From DATKWU01 sp964653685 (GTDB lineage Bacteria > Patescibacteriota > Microgenomatia > PFEM01 > JAHIFH01), in assembly GCA_964653685.1 (NCBI GenBank), contig CAZZHA010000004.1:1-33031 (forward strand): a stretch of 33,031 bases of DNA, read 5' to 3'. Numbering within the stretch: the stretch's first letter is position 1; each line of letters opens with the position of its first letter. Below are positions 22,933 through 31,033 of the stretch, in pieces. The translations under genes were made by a program, and so were the position numbers. The notes under the pieces are model-generated. The model was given only the letters and a program-made list of their open reading frames with translations, ran no database searches and was not told where the DNA came from.

Positions 22933-23375
22933 AATAGGCAGGTTGTAAACGCTGGCGGATCTTCACTGGTATCTGATTTACCATTTGAACAAACATACCA
23001 GTAGCCAGCTGTTTCTAAATCAGCATATAAAATATAACCGGTTCCTAAATCATCTGAAATATAATAATAAAATGGGCCATCAGTATCAGCAAGCGGGTCT
23101 CCAGGACAACCAGAAAGAAATTCATCTAACTCATTTCCGCTTCCGCAAAAACCAGTAACATTAAACGCACTAGTATGAATAGGATAAAGACCATTATTAC
23201 TCGCCGCGTAATTTTCCAAACCATTTCGATATTGGGCTAAATCTGACCTTCTCTGAGTATCTCTGGTCTGTTTTTGGGCACCAGAATAACTGACAAAAGT
23301 TAAAGAAGCTAAAATACCAATAATCGAGATAACGACCAGTAATTCTATTAAGGTAAAACCTTTTTTCATTTTCAC
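22929..23375 (-). CDS. Prepilin, GspG-like, with strong ribosome-binding site
   Basis: A 148-residue prepilin, site KMKKG then FTLIELLVVISIIGIL, followed by RDTQRRSDLAQYRNGLENYAASNNGLYP. The 3' half has paired cysteines and the YYY...Y core typical of this paralogue group. AAAGGAGGTG, three bases before the ATG, is a near-perfect Shine-Dalgarno sequence, rare in this window, suggesting high expression. The stop overlaps the next start. Confidence 0.9.
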   Translation of the reverse strand: MKMKKGFTLIELLVVISIIGILASLTFVSYSGAQKQTRDTQRRSDLAQYRNGLENYAASNNGLYPIHTSAFNVTGFCGSGNELDEFLSGCPGDPLADTDGPFYYYISDDLGTGYILYADLETAGYWYVCSNGKSDTSEDPPAFTTCLL

Positions 23376-23392
23376 CTCCTTTTCTTTAAAAG

Positions 23393-23875
23393 CTAATCAG
23401 CACAAACGACATACCAACCTAAATCCCAATCACAAGCTTCTTCGTTTTCGGCAGTTCCACAATGAACTTGGGATTCACAAAGGTCACTATCAGATTTATT
23501 TTCTAAAGCCGCCTGAAGCAAAAAATCCTGGTCAGTTGCTCCTTCTTCATAGGTATAATTAGCATCAGGATCAGGATCTTNNNNNNNNNNNNNNNNNNNN
23601 NNNNNNNNNNNNNNNNNNNNNNNNNNNNNNNNNNNNNNNNNNNNNNNNNNNNNNNNNNNNNNNNNNNNNNNNNNNNNNNNAGGATATTCACCCTTATCAT
23701 TGTAATAAGCTTCTAAAGCACGTTGAATTTGACTCAAATCATGTTTACGTTGGGCATCTCTGCCCTTGATTTGGGAACTCCGAAAACTCGTCAGACCAAT
23801 CGTGGACAAAAAGCCCAAAATAGCAATAACGATTAAGAGTTCGATTAGAGTAAAACCTTTTTTATTCATTATCAA
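23393..23875 (-). CDS. Prepilin, GspG-like, interrupted by a true gap
   Basis: The N-terminal 65 residues (site NKKG then FTLIELLIVIAILGFL; RDAQRKHDLSQIQRALEAYYNDKGEYP) and a C-terminal part beginning DPDPDANYTYEEGATDQ flank 100 N. No sequence is shared across this gap, so residues are missing, and the true length is unknown. The parts read in the same frame across the nominal 100 bases. The start overlaps the upstream gene's stop by four bases; MIM offers two ATG choices. Confidence 0.82.
   Translation of the reverse strand: MIMNKKGFTLIELLIVIAILGFLSTIGLTSFRSSQIKGRDAQRKHDLSQIQRALEAYYNDKGEYPXXXXXXXXXXXXXXXXXXXXXXXXXXXXXXXXXXDPDPDANYTYEEGATDQDFLLQAALENKSDSDLCESQVHCGTAENEEACDWDLGWYVVCAD
23581..23680. 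other. Assembly gap 3 (100 N), real missing sequence
   Basis: Unlike the other two gaps, its flanks are not identical. It removes part of a GspG-like prepilin. Repeated pilin motifs in neighbouring genes may explain why the assembly broke here. Confidence 0.8.
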
Positions 23876-24717
23876 TTACTACAAGCTAAATCTAAAATAC
23901 ATTTATCATCTTCTGGTTCCGGACTATCGCCTTGATCACAGAAAAAGAAATAAGGACTGTATTCATCAGGACAACAAGATCGACAAATTTCTTTCCAACA
24001 CCAAGGTGTTCCATCTGGCAATTTACAGGTTGGTTCAGCTTCTATAGGTATTCCACTTGGTAATGGTTCCTCAGACGGTTCCTCAGACGGTTCTTCAGAC
24101 GGTTCTTCTCCAGAGGGCGACTCACCAAGTGGCGGCTCTTCAGGTGGTGGTTCATCGCTTGGTTCCTCAGGTGGTGGTTCTTCTTCAGGAATATAGACCC
24201 AAAATTCACCTGGTAATTGAGCTACCTCAGTCACATTAGAGCTTCCAACCCAATAATTATAATTACCGCCTGGCCCGCAACCCCCTTCACAACCTACCTT
24301 AGCAATAATCGGATCATTCTCATTCTCTAATTTGGTGTAAATTTTATACCATTTATTACAACCACTTCCTTCATCAAAGGTATACATATAATTATAGTGA
24401 ATATTATTGATAGGATCACAAGGAATGTCAGAAAGATAACCTTCAAAGAATTCACCCTGGGTTGAACCACAAGCAATCATTCCTTCAGGATAGCAGACAC
24501 TGTCATTAGCGTAATCTTCAAGTAAATTTTGCCAAGTCGCTAAATCAGCTTTACGCCGGGCATCCCGGCCTTTCAGTAATTGGAGTCGATAAGCCCAAAG
24601 AGCAATTACTAAAAAAACACCAATAATCGCCACCACAATCATGATTTCAATCAGGGTAAAACCCTTGATTGCTCTCTCTTTCCTTAGACTAAGAATTTTC
24701 CGAGATAAAGCTCCCAT
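23872..24717 (-). CDS. Prepilin with Pro/Glu linker and Cys-rich tail
   Basis: A 281-residue prepilin from the ATG at 24717 (a TTG at 24747 is an alternative). Leader of about 19 residues, site AIKG then FTLIEIMIVVAIIGVF, and the GspG-like RDARRKADLATWQNLLEDYANDSVCYP. After a normal pilin domain (to about residue 170) comes a low-complexity Pro/Glu/Ser linker with PSEE repeats, then a terminal module with eight cysteines (CRSCCPDEY, among others). The layout suggests a stalk carrying a disulfide-rich head on the pilus; that is inference. It overlaps the end of the prepilin peptidase gene by 34 bases. Confidence 0.85.
   Translation of the reverse strand: MGALSRKILSLRKERAIKGFTLIEIMIVVAIIGVFLVIALWAYRLQLLKGRDARRKADLATWQNLLEDYANDSVCYPEGMIACGSTQGEFFEGYLSDIPCDPINNIHYNYMYTFDEGSGCNKWYKIYTKLENENDPIIAKVGCEGGCGPGGNYNYWVGSSNVTEVAQLPGEFWVYIPEEEPPPEEPSDEPPPEEPPLGESPSGEEPSEEPSEEPSEEPLPSGIPIEAEPTCKLPDGTPWCWKEICRSCCPDEYSPYFFFCDQGDSPEPEDDKCILDLACSN
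24065..24107 (+). repeat. 12-bp tandem repeats in the pilin linker
   Basis: Three units of GGTTCCTCAGAC or GGTTCTTCAGAC and a partial fourth. On the coding (minus) strand each encodes the four residues P-S-E-E. Being a multiple of three, changes in unit number would lengthen or shorten the linker without frameshift. Confidence 0.85.
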
Positions 24718-25445
24718 ATTTTCTGGCCCCAAAACCAGCTTAACCAAGCTGTAGTGGCTAAAAAGGGTCCAAAGGGAAGGTGTTCCCCTAAGTGCTTTTT
24801 ACCCATTAAAATCAGTATGACACCAAAAATAGCCCCAGTCAAGAAAGCTAAAAATAAAGCCACTAAAATCTTAGGAAAACCTAAAAAAAGACCTAAAAAT
24901 CCAACTAATTTAACATCGCCCATCCCCATGCCTTTTCCCCGAGTCGCCACCAATAATAAAAGAAAAAATAAACTGGCTCCTAAACCACTCAAAATTGAGG
25001 TTAAATCATGACTCACCAGAAAAGAATAAGAAAGAGCCAGAATAATCCCAACAGAAACAATTTCATCAGGAATCGTCTGATAAAGAAAATCAGAAGTGGC
25101 AATCACAATCAAAGCATAAGAAATTAAAAGAAGATAAAGAATATCAATCAAAGACAAGGAAAAACAAAAGACAATTAAAAGGGTAACCAAACCAGTGGCC
25201 AATTCAACTAACGGGTATTGCCAACTAATAGGGGAGTGGCAAGAACGACAACGACCTTTAAGGAGAAGAAAGGAAAGTAAAGGCAGATTATCTTGCCAAA
25301 CAATCTTTTTCTTACACCTAGGGCAAAAAGAGCGCCCTCGTAAAGGCGACAACTGATGATTCAGGCGATAAACAACGACGTTCAGAAAACTACCAAGACA
25401 CAGTCCTAAAAGAAAAACGATTGTTCCAACCACTAAACCTGCCAT
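24684..25445 (-). CDS. pilD: Prepilin peptidase / N-methyltransferase PilD
   Basis: Integral membrane aspartic protease that cleaves prepilin leaders and methylates the new N-terminus. The 253 residues from the ATG at 25445 include the N-terminal methylase-type domain with zinc pairs C41/C44 (CPRC) and C66/C69 (CRSC), then about six membrane helices. The catalytic aspartates are D119 (ATSDF) and D177 (GMGMGD). An upstream in-frame ATG at 25484 adds 13 residues but lies before the promoter -10, so I prefer 25445. It is the enzyme serving all the prepilins around it. Confidence 0.94.
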   Translation of the reverse strand: MAGLVVGTIVFLLGLCLGSFLNVVVYRLNHQLSPLRGRSFCPRCKKKIVWQDNLPLLSFLLLKGRCRSCHSPISWQYPLVELATGLVTLLIVFCFSLSLIDILYLLLISYALIVIATSDFLYQTIPDEIVSVGIILALSYSFLVSHDLTSILSGLGASLFFLLLLVATRGKGMGMGDVKLVGFLGLFLGFPKILVALFLAFLTGAIFGVILILMGKKHLGEHLPFGPFLATTAWLSWFWGQKIWELYLGKFLV

Positions 25446-25451
25446 AAATCC

Positions 25452-25460
25452 ACTATAACA
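25452..25460 (-). promoter_or_regulatory. Extended -10 promoter for pilD and the prepilins
   Basis: TGTTATAGT on the minus strand ends six bases before the preferred pilD ATG. A weak AT-rich -35 region precedes it. It would allow the peptidase and downstream minor-pilin genes to be expressed separately from pilB-pilT-pilC-pilA, with a leaderless mRNA. Confidence 0.5.
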
Positions 25461-25512
25461 CATACTCAAACATGTTTTAAACAACCCTCTTCCCCTTAAT
25501 TTTTAAACTAGC

Positions 25513-26115
25513 TTATGGCAGACAACTATAACAGGCCGTTGCTAAATTTGGTTCATCCGCACCTACATCCGTACAACTAGCAGCAGGACAAGCCTCAGTC
25601 GGAAAGTCGGCTGGTAGATCACCATAAGTAGGATCGGCAACACAACGCTTATAAGCTTCAGTTCTAAAAGAGGATGATTGAGGAACAAAGCAAAGATACG
25701 TGCTATAACCACCACCCGTCATTTTGTAAATAGATAGTAGATTAGCACTCGCTGCCACGATTCTATTAACAAAAGTCAATTTTACCTCTTCTGTTCCTGA
25801 GGCTGAAAGATTTGTCAACATTGGTTGTGCATCACCGCCAATTGCTTGATCAACTGCTGCTATTTCTACAAAATCGACAAAATCGTTATCACTGGTTGCA
25901 CTCAACATCCAAGGATAATAACCTTTGGAAGCATAGTAACGATCAATGGCGCCAATTAACTGCTCGGCATCTGAACGAGTCCCGGTATCCCGACCGCGGT
26001 TGATCTGCTCAATTGGGTTAATGGCCGCCAAAACAGCGACAGCTAAAATACCTAAAACAGCGATGACAATTAACAACTCAATCATTGTAAAACCTCTAGA
26101 CAGATATTTTTTCAT
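25513..26115 (-). CDS. pilA: Type IV prepilin, likely major pilin
   Basis: A 200-residue prepilin with a short leader MKKYLSRG, then FTMIELLIVIAVLGILAVAVLAAINPIEQINRGRD and SDAEQLIGAIDRYYASKGYYP. Paired cysteines near the C-terminus (ACPAASC, ACYSC) could form a disulfide loop. It has the best Shine-Dalgarno site of the locus, and it sits directly after pilB-pilT-pilC, the usual place for the main subunit. Both facts make it my candidate for the major pilin, though no functional evidence exists in the sequence. Confidence 0.88.
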   Translation of the reverse strand: MKKYLSRGFTMIELLIVIAVLGILAVAVLAAINPIEQINRGRDTGTRSDAEQLIGAIDRYYASKGYYPWMLSATSDNDFVDFVEIAAVDQAIGGDAQPMLTNLSASGTEEVKLTFVNRIVAASANLLSIYKMTGGGYSTYLCFVPQSSSFRTEAYKRCVADPTYGDLPADFPTEACPAASCTDVGADEPNLATACYSCLP

Positions 26116-26121
26116 TTTTTC

Positions 26122-26131
26122 TCACCTCCTT
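26122..26131 (-). promoter_or_regulatory. Strong Shine-Dalgarno site of the major pilin gene
   Basis: The minus strand reads AAAGGAGGTGAG, an almost full complement of the 16S rRNA 3' end, six or so bases before the ATG at 26115. Few genes in the window have such a site, which points to high translation. The 63-base space to pilC is AT-rich, with no convincing terminator. Confidence 0.8.
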
Positions 26132-26178
26132 TCCTTAAAAAATAATTAATAATGCTTAAACCTAACAATCTTGCTGAT

Positions 26179-27384
26179 TTAAAATTGAGAAGCAAGATTG
26201 TAAATCGGCATGATAACGGCAATAATCAAAAAGCCGACACCAACTCCCAATACAATCATGATAAGAGGCTCAATCGCGGCTGTCAATCCCTTAATTGCCA
26301 TCTCTGCCTCTTGTTCGAAATAAGTAGAAACTCTTGTTAAAACCTCGTCAATTTTGCCTGTCTCTTCACCCACCGCCACCATCTGAAATAAGATTGGAGG
26401 AAAAATTTCCTCCTGACTCAAAGCACTGGCCAAAGGAATTCCTTTTTCCACTTTTTCAGTCACTTTTTCTAATGAATGCTGATAAAGAGGACTGGAAAAA
26501 GCCTTAAACGTAATCTTTAAAGCATCAACAATTAAAACACCGGCTCCCACTAATAAGCTTAAAGTCCGAGTAAATTCAGTTAACATGGTTTCCTGTCTTA
26601 ACTTGCCGATAATCGGCAAACGAAAGGTAAGACTGTCAATCATCCCTCTAAATTGAGGGTAACGATTAAGGATTCTTAAACCAAAAGCAGAACCAGCAAA
26701 AAGAACCAAAGCTAAATACCAATACTTAGTAAAGAAAGTAGAGATGTTCAACAATATCTTGGTGGCGATTGGCAAATCAGCCTGAAATTCTTCATAGATC
26801 GTCATCATTCTTGGCAGGACAAAGATAATCATAATCATCCCGACACCGCCCATCCCCATAATGACAATCGCCGGGTAAATCATGGCGTTTTTAATCTTAC
26901 CCTGAAATTCTCTTTTCTTTTCTAAGTTATCAGCTAAACGCATCAAAACCTTGTCCAAAGAGCCAACCGCCTCACCAGCATTAATTAGGGCCACGTAAAC
27001 CTGATCAAAAACATGGGGATGTTTCTCCATGGCCTTAGCCAAGGTACCACCACTCTCTACTTCCCGCCTAATCTCCGCTACCACTTTAGCCATTGTCGGC
27101 CTTGCTTGTTTCTCTAGAATATCAAGAGCAACCGTTAATTGGAGTCCAGCGGTGGCCATTGTCGACAACTGACGGGTAAAATTCACTAAATCCGTGGTAC
27201 TTACTCGACTAAAAAGAGGACCCGCTTGAGCGGCTAAACTTTTGCGAAAAGGAGCAATTGAAATAACGAGAAAGCCTTTTTCTTGAAGAATTTTGGCTGC
27301 CTGTTGTTCATCCCTCGCCTCAACAACACCACTAACTTCTTTATCTTCTTTGTTTTTAGCCCGGTAATTAAACTTTTTCATCAA
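26179..27384 (-). CDS. pilC: Type IV pilus platform protein PilC
   Basis: Polytopic inner-membrane protein on which PilB and PilT act. The 401 residues begin with the N-terminal cap KFNYRAKNKEDKEVSGVVEA and contain two GspF domains (about 70-190 and 270-395). Membrane helices lie near 168-190, 220-240 and 370-395; GEAVGSLDKVLMRLADNLEK and GEETGKIDEVLTRVSTYFEQEA are the paired conserved motifs. It overlaps pilT by four bases (ATGA). Confidence 0.95.
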   Translation of the reverse strand: MMKKFNYRAKNKEDKEVSGVVEARDEQQAAKILQEKGFLVISIAPFRKSLAAQAGPLFSRVSTTDLVNFTRQLSTMATAGLQLTVALDILEKQARPTMAKVVAEIRREVESGGTLAKAMEKHPHVFDQVYVALINAGEAVGSLDKVLMRLADNLEKKREFQGKIKNAMIYPAIVIMGMGGVGMIMIIFVLPRMMTIYEEFQADLPIATKILLNISTFFTKYWYLALVLFAGSAFGLRILNRYPQFRGMIDSLTFRLPIIGKLRQETMLTEFTRTLSLLVGAGVLIVDALKITFKAFSSPLYQHSLEKVTEKVEKGIPLASALSQEEIFPPILFQMVAVGEETGKIDEVLTRVSTYFEQEAEMAIKGLTAAIEPLIMIVLGVGVGFLIIAVIMPIYNLASQF

Positions 27385-28439
27385 CGTCCTTTGACCGATT
27401 TCATTAGCTCTTCTGGCCGAAAGGCATAATTCCTGGCAACATCAAGACTAATCTTGCCTTCTTTAACTAGCCTCGACAAATCCATTTCCAACACCTTCAT
27501 CCCAACTTCAACTGAAGTCTGAATAATATTATCAATCATATGAGTTTTACCTTCTCTAATCACGGTTCTGACAGCTGGTGTGGCCACGAGCACCTCGGTT
27601 GCCGGAATTCTGCCTCCTTCTAGAGAAGGCAGTAATCTTTGAGAAACAATCGCCTCAAGGGTTGCTGAAAGCTGCATTCTAACTTGTTCTTGTTGATGCT
27701 CGGGAAAAACATCAATAACTCGGTCAATTGATTGGGCAGCTGAATTAGTATGAAGGGTTGAGAAAACTAGATGACCAGTCTCGGCAATGGTTAAAGCCAT
27801 ACTCATCGTCTCTAAATCTCTCATTTCGCCAATCATAACTATATTAGGATCTTCTCTTAAACAAGAACGCAAGGCGATTGACCAGGAATGAGTATCATCC
27901 CTTAATTCTCTTTGAGAAACAATTGACTTCTGATGTTTAAAAACATATTCAATCGGATCCTCAATAGTAATAATATGTTCACTCCGATTAAGATTAATCT
28001 CCTCAATAATCGAAGCTAAAGTGGTTGATTTACCATGACCCGTTGGACCAACCACCAGAATAAAACCTTGCTTTAATTTGGTAAAAGCATGACAAATATC
28101 AGGAAGATTAAGCTCATCGATGGTCGGAACTTCCATCGAAATAAGACGAAGAGCAGCGGCTAACTCACCTTTTTGATAGTAGGCATTAACTCGAAAGCGA
28201 CCCCGGTCACCAAAAGCAAAAGAAAAGTCCAGTTCTTTGTTAACTAATAAAACCTCCTTTTGTTCTTCGCTAACCAAACTGAAAATCAACTGCTCGACGA
28301 CTTCTTTAGTTAACGGTTCTAAGCCAGTAATCGGCGATAAGACACCATTAACCCTAAGCATCGGCGGCACCTTGGTAATCAGATGGAGATCCGAAGCTCC
28401 CTTATTAAACGTAATTTCTAACAGCTTTTCAATTTCCAT
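27381..28439 (-). CDS. pilT: Pilus retraction ATPase PilT
   Basis: Hexameric cytoplasmic ATPase that depolymerises the pilus. The 352 residues have an N-terminal PAS-like domain, Walker A GPTGHGKST (131-139, with His where Ser is usual), the Asp box, Walker B IVMIGEMRDLET (E205), the His box GHLVFSTLHT, and the PilT-specific C-terminal segment TPAVRTVIREGKTH, equivalent to the AIRNLIRE motif needed for retraction. This last motif separates it from PilB. It begins eight bases after pilB. Its presence implies retractile pili for twitching, attachment or DNA uptake. Confidence 0.95.
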   Translation of the reverse strand: MEIEKLLEITFNKGASDLHLITKVPPMLRVNGVLSPITGLEPLTKEVVEQLIFSLVSEEQKEVLLVNKELDFSFAFGDRGRFRVNAYYQKGELAAALRLISMEVPTIDELNLPDICHAFTKLKQGFILVVGPTGHGKSTTLASIIEEINLNRSEHIITIEDPIEYVFKHQKSIVSQRELRDDTHSWSIALRSCLREDPNIVMIGEMRDLETMSMALTIAETGHLVFSTLHTNSAAQSIDRVIDVFPEHQQEQVRMQLSATLEAIVSQRLLPSLEGGRIPATEVLVATPAVRTVIREGKTHMIDNIIQTSVEVGMKVLEMDLSRLVKEGKISLDVARNYAFRPEELMKSVKGR

Positions 28440-28446
28440 AAATAAT

Positions 28447-30198
28447 TTAATCCTCAGCGACTCTGAGAACCTCTTCTATCGTAGTAATTCCCTCTAAGAC
28501 TTTCAAGTAACCATCTTGTTTCATGGTAATCATTCCTTCCTGAACCGCTTGTTTTTCAATATCCGAAGCCGAAGCCTTTTCCATCGTCAGTCTGCCAATT
28601 TTCTCGGTCACTGGCATCACCTCAAAAATTCCAATTCTCCCTAGATAACCGGTATTATTACACTTAGGACATTTTTTACCCCGATATAATTTAGGATTAT
28701 CACCAGATTGATAAAGATTGCCTAATATCGTTTTAAAATCAGCTATCACTTCGGCTGGCGCTGGATATTCTTCTTGACAATCAGGACAAATTTTTCTAAC
28801 CACTCGTTGAGCCACCACACAAGTCATGGCTGAAGCCAATAAAAATGGTTCAGCCTCAAGATCAATTAATCGGGGAATGGCACCAGCCGCATCATTAGTA
28901 TGGAGAGTCGAAAAAACAAGATGGCCGGTTAAGGCAGCTTGAACAGCTAAACCTGTTGTTTCTTTATCTCGAATCTCGCCGACCATAATAATGTCCGGAT
29001 CTTGACGAACAAAAGATCGCAAGCCATTAGCAAAAGTCAAACCAGCGGCGGGATTAACCTGAACCTGATTAACGCCCGGGATTTCATACTCAACCGGGTC
29101 TTCTAAAGTAATGATATTGACCTTAGGCGTATTGATTTTTGATAAGGCGGAATAAAGAGTCGTCGTTTTGCCGGAACCAGTTGGACCACAAACAACAATA
29201 ATTCCATGAGGTCGAAGAACGGCCTCCTGAAGACTTTTCAAAGCCATCCCCCTTAAACCTAATTCTGTTAAACTAATAGCTCCACCGCTCTTTTTTAACA
29301 ACCGCATAACAATCTTTTCTCCATGGACTGTCGGTAAACAAGAAACTCGGAGATCAACTTCCTGATCATTGGCTCTAAAAGAAAAACGACCGTCCTGAGG
29401 CAAACGTTTCTCATCAATCTTCATGCCACAAAGAATTTTAATTCGAGAAATTAAACCCTCATGAACGTTTTTTGGTAAAACCAGTTTTTCATGCATAATA
29501 CCGTCAATTCGATATCTAATTCTGGTTTTTTCTTCTTCTGGTTCAATGTGGATATCAGAAGCTCTGCCTTTGACCGCGAATTCCAAAAGAGTAGAAACAA
29601 TCTTGGCAATTGGCGCTTCTCGAATAATTTCGCCTAATTTAGTCAAATCAACTGGGATGCTTTTAACCGGCGCACCTGTTTCCTTAAGAGCCGCTTTGAC
29701 TTCAGTTGATAAACTCTCTTTATAATTAATGGCAATCGCCTTGTCAATTTCTTCAGACGTTGACATATAGGGCTTAACCTTGGTTTTTGATTTCTGGACT
29801 ACAAATTCAATGGCCTGAAGATCCATAGGGTCAGCCATGGCCAAGGAAAGCTGATTATTAGTAGTATCGTAAGCAAAAGGCAAAACCGAATAGCGCTCGG
29901 CGACGGCCCGGGGGAGCCTACCTAAGGCTTCTGGTGAAGCGGCCGTTTCATTTAAATTAACAAAAGGAATATTGCGAACTTGAGCTTCAGCTTTGGCAAT
30001 TTGTTCTAAGGAAGCATAATTAATCTCTGAAAGAAGGTCTTTAATCGTTCTGCCGGTATTAGCCTGTTCGACTTTTATCTTCTCTACTTGTTCTGGAGAA
30101 AGAATCTTTTGACTAAGCAAAACATCTAAAAGACCAGAAACATCTTCTTCTTGAGGATCAGTTTGGACGTTCTGTTGCTGTTGGGCAGGTTCAGCCAT
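28447..30198 (-). CDS. pilB: Pilus extension ATPase PilB
   Basis: Hexameric ATPase powering pilin polymerisation. Of 583 residues, a Gln-rich N-terminus (1-20) precedes an MshEN-type domain (about 25-160), then the GspE-type motor: Walker A GPTGSGKTTT (338-347), Walker B IIMVGEIRDKET, His box LTGHLVFSTLHTND. A zinc-binding tetracysteine (CPDC and CPKC, about 470-510), characteristic of PilB/GspE, follows. It is the first gene of the long pilus operon and starts six bases after its -10 element. Confidence 0.96.
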   Translation of the reverse strand: MAEPAQQQQNVQTDPQEEDVSGLLDVLLSQKILSPEQVEKIKVEQANTGRTIKDLLSEINYASLEQIAKAEAQVRNIPFVNLNETAASPEALGRLPRAVAERYSVLPFAYDTTNNQLSLAMADPMDLQAIEFVVQKSKTKVKPYMSTSEEIDKAIAINYKESLSTEVKAALKETGAPVKSIPVDLTKLGEIIREAPIAKIVSTLLEFAVKGRASDIHIEPEEEKTRIRYRIDGIMHEKLVLPKNVHEGLISRIKILCGMKIDEKRLPQDGRFSFRANDQEVDLRVSCLPTVHGEKIVMRLLKKSGGAISLTELGLRGMALKSLQEAVLRPHGIIVVCGPTGSGKTTTLYSALSKINTPKVNIITLEDPVEYEIPGVNQVQVNPAAGLTFANGLRSFVRQDPDIIMVGEIRDKETTGLAVQAALTGHLVFSTLHTNDAAGAIPRLIDLEAEPFLLASAMTCVVAQRVVRKICPDCQEEYPAPAEVIADFKTILGNLYQSGDNPKLYRGKKCPKCNNTGYLGRIGIFEVMPVTEKIGRLTMEKASASDIEKQAVQEGMITMKQDGYLKVLEGITTIEEVLRVAED

Positions 30199-30204
30199 GC
30201 TTCT

Positions 30205-30234
30205 ATGTTATCTTGTTTTCTGCTAAAATGTCAA
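30205..30234 (-). promoter_or_regulatory. Promoter of the pilus operon (pilB)
   Basis: On the minus strand TTGACA (30234-30229), an 18-base spacer and TAACAT (30210-30205). The -35 is perfect and the -10 matches four of six. The -10 ends six bases before the pilB ATG, predicting a leaderless mRNA. The -35 overlaps the -10 of the divergent gene. Confidence 0.6.
30221..30229 (+). promoter_or_regulatory. Extended -10 promoter for the delta'-like gene
   Basis: TGCTAAAAT, TGn plus five of six -10 bases, 15 bases before the ATG at 30245. Bases T30229 and its neighbour are also part of the pilB -35, so RNA polymerase cannot easily occupy both promoters at once. Confidence 0.55.
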
Positions 30235-30244
30235 ACTAATAAGC

Positions 30245-30973
30245 ATGTTTGTCTCTCAACTAATCGCGGGCGGGCTTTTGGAAGAAAGAATCAAAATGGT
30301 TCAGCAATTGCTTCAGTCCCATTTCAACCAGCCAATTGATTTAGATAAACCCCCTTTTGACCTGTTGGTGATTAAACCAGTTGGTTCGATTGGTATTGAC
30401 GAAATAAGAAAATTAAAAAGATTTCTTAGCCGGCGGCCTTATCAAGCCAAAATTAAAGCTGGTTTGATTACCGAAGCCGAGAAATTAACCTTACCAGCCC
30501 AAAACTCCCTTTTAAAAACTCTTGAAGAGCCACCAGAAAATTCTCTGGTTATTCTTCTGGCCAGTCAGCCAGCTAATCTTTTACCTACCATTATTTCGCG
30601 GGTGAAAATCACTCGTCTCCCAACTAAAAGTCAAATTAGTCTTTCCCTAGAAGAAATTAATCAATTGACGGAAACTTTAAAGCAAATCTTAAACCTTGAA
30701 ATAGGGGAGAGGCTTAAGCTAAGTTTGACTTTAGTCAAGAATAAAGATCAAGCTCTCCAATTAACAGAAAATTTTCTTTTCCTTTGGCGCCAGATTTTAA
30801 GAGATAAGGCAGGTTTAAATCAAAAACCAACTAAATCTTTAAACCAACTAAATCTACAACAAATTGAAAAGGCCTTGAAAAATACAGAACAAATCAGAAA
30901 AATGTTGACCGCCAATGTTAATTTTCACCTGGCGATTGAGAGTCTTTTTCTCTCTTACCCTCGTTTAGATTAA
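30245..30973 (+). CDS. holB: DNA polymerase III delta'-like clamp-loader subunit
   Basis: Part of the complex that loads the sliding clamp. The 242 residues contain the delta' hallmarks IKPVGSIGIDEIRKLKRFLS, KAGLITEAEKLTLPAQNSLLKTLEEPPEN and LPTIISRVKITRLP. There is no Walker A motif (the N-terminus reads FVSQLIAGGLLEER) and no zinc module. Bacterial delta' is normally ATP-inactive, and short forms of this kind are what I would expect in CPR genomes. The SRC motif is SRV here. It diverges from pilB. Confidence 0.85.
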   Translation: MFVSQLIAGGLLEERIKMVQQLLQSHFNQPIDLDKPPFDLLVIKPVGSIGIDEIRKLKRFLSRRPYQAKIKAGLITEAEKLTLPAQNSLLKTLEEPPENSLVILLASQPANLLPTIISRVKITRLPTKSQISLSLEEINQLTETLKQILNLEIGERLKLSLTLVKNKDQALQLTENFLFLWRQILRDKAGLNQKPTKSLNQLNLQQIEKALKNTEQIRKMLTANVNFHLAIESLFLSYPRLD

Positions 30974-30975
30974 AG

Positions 30976-30998
30976 GCCTAATTTTGTCCAAATTAGGC
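30976..30998 (+). terminator. Perfect hairpin after the delta'-like gene
   Basis: GCCTAATTT (30976-30984) pairs with AAATTAGGC (30990-30998) around TGTCC, starting two bases after the stop. Only two T residues follow, so it is at best a weak terminator. It may instead stabilise the mRNA 3' end. It directly abuts the -35 of the gyrB promoter. Confidence 0.4.
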
Positions 30999-31027
30999 TT
31001 GCATCGACCTCTAAAAATTGATAAAAT
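30999..31027 (+). promoter_or_regulatory. Promoter for gyrB
   Basis: TTGCAT (30999-31004), 17-base spacer, TAAAAT (31022-31027). The -35 is weak, the -10 good. The predicted start near 31034 leaves a 65-base leader, the longest of the promoter-leader pairs I could assign here. Confidence 0.55.
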
Positions 31028-31033
31028 AGAGTT

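Noticed and set aside
24065..24107. CRISPR-like short repeats
   Set aside because: Repeats of 12 bp without spacers, in frame within a pilin linker; there are no cas genes.
24057..24239. Plus-strand open frame rich in Val, Pro and Gln
   Set aside because: It is only the complement of the PSEE-repeat region of the minus-strand prepilin.
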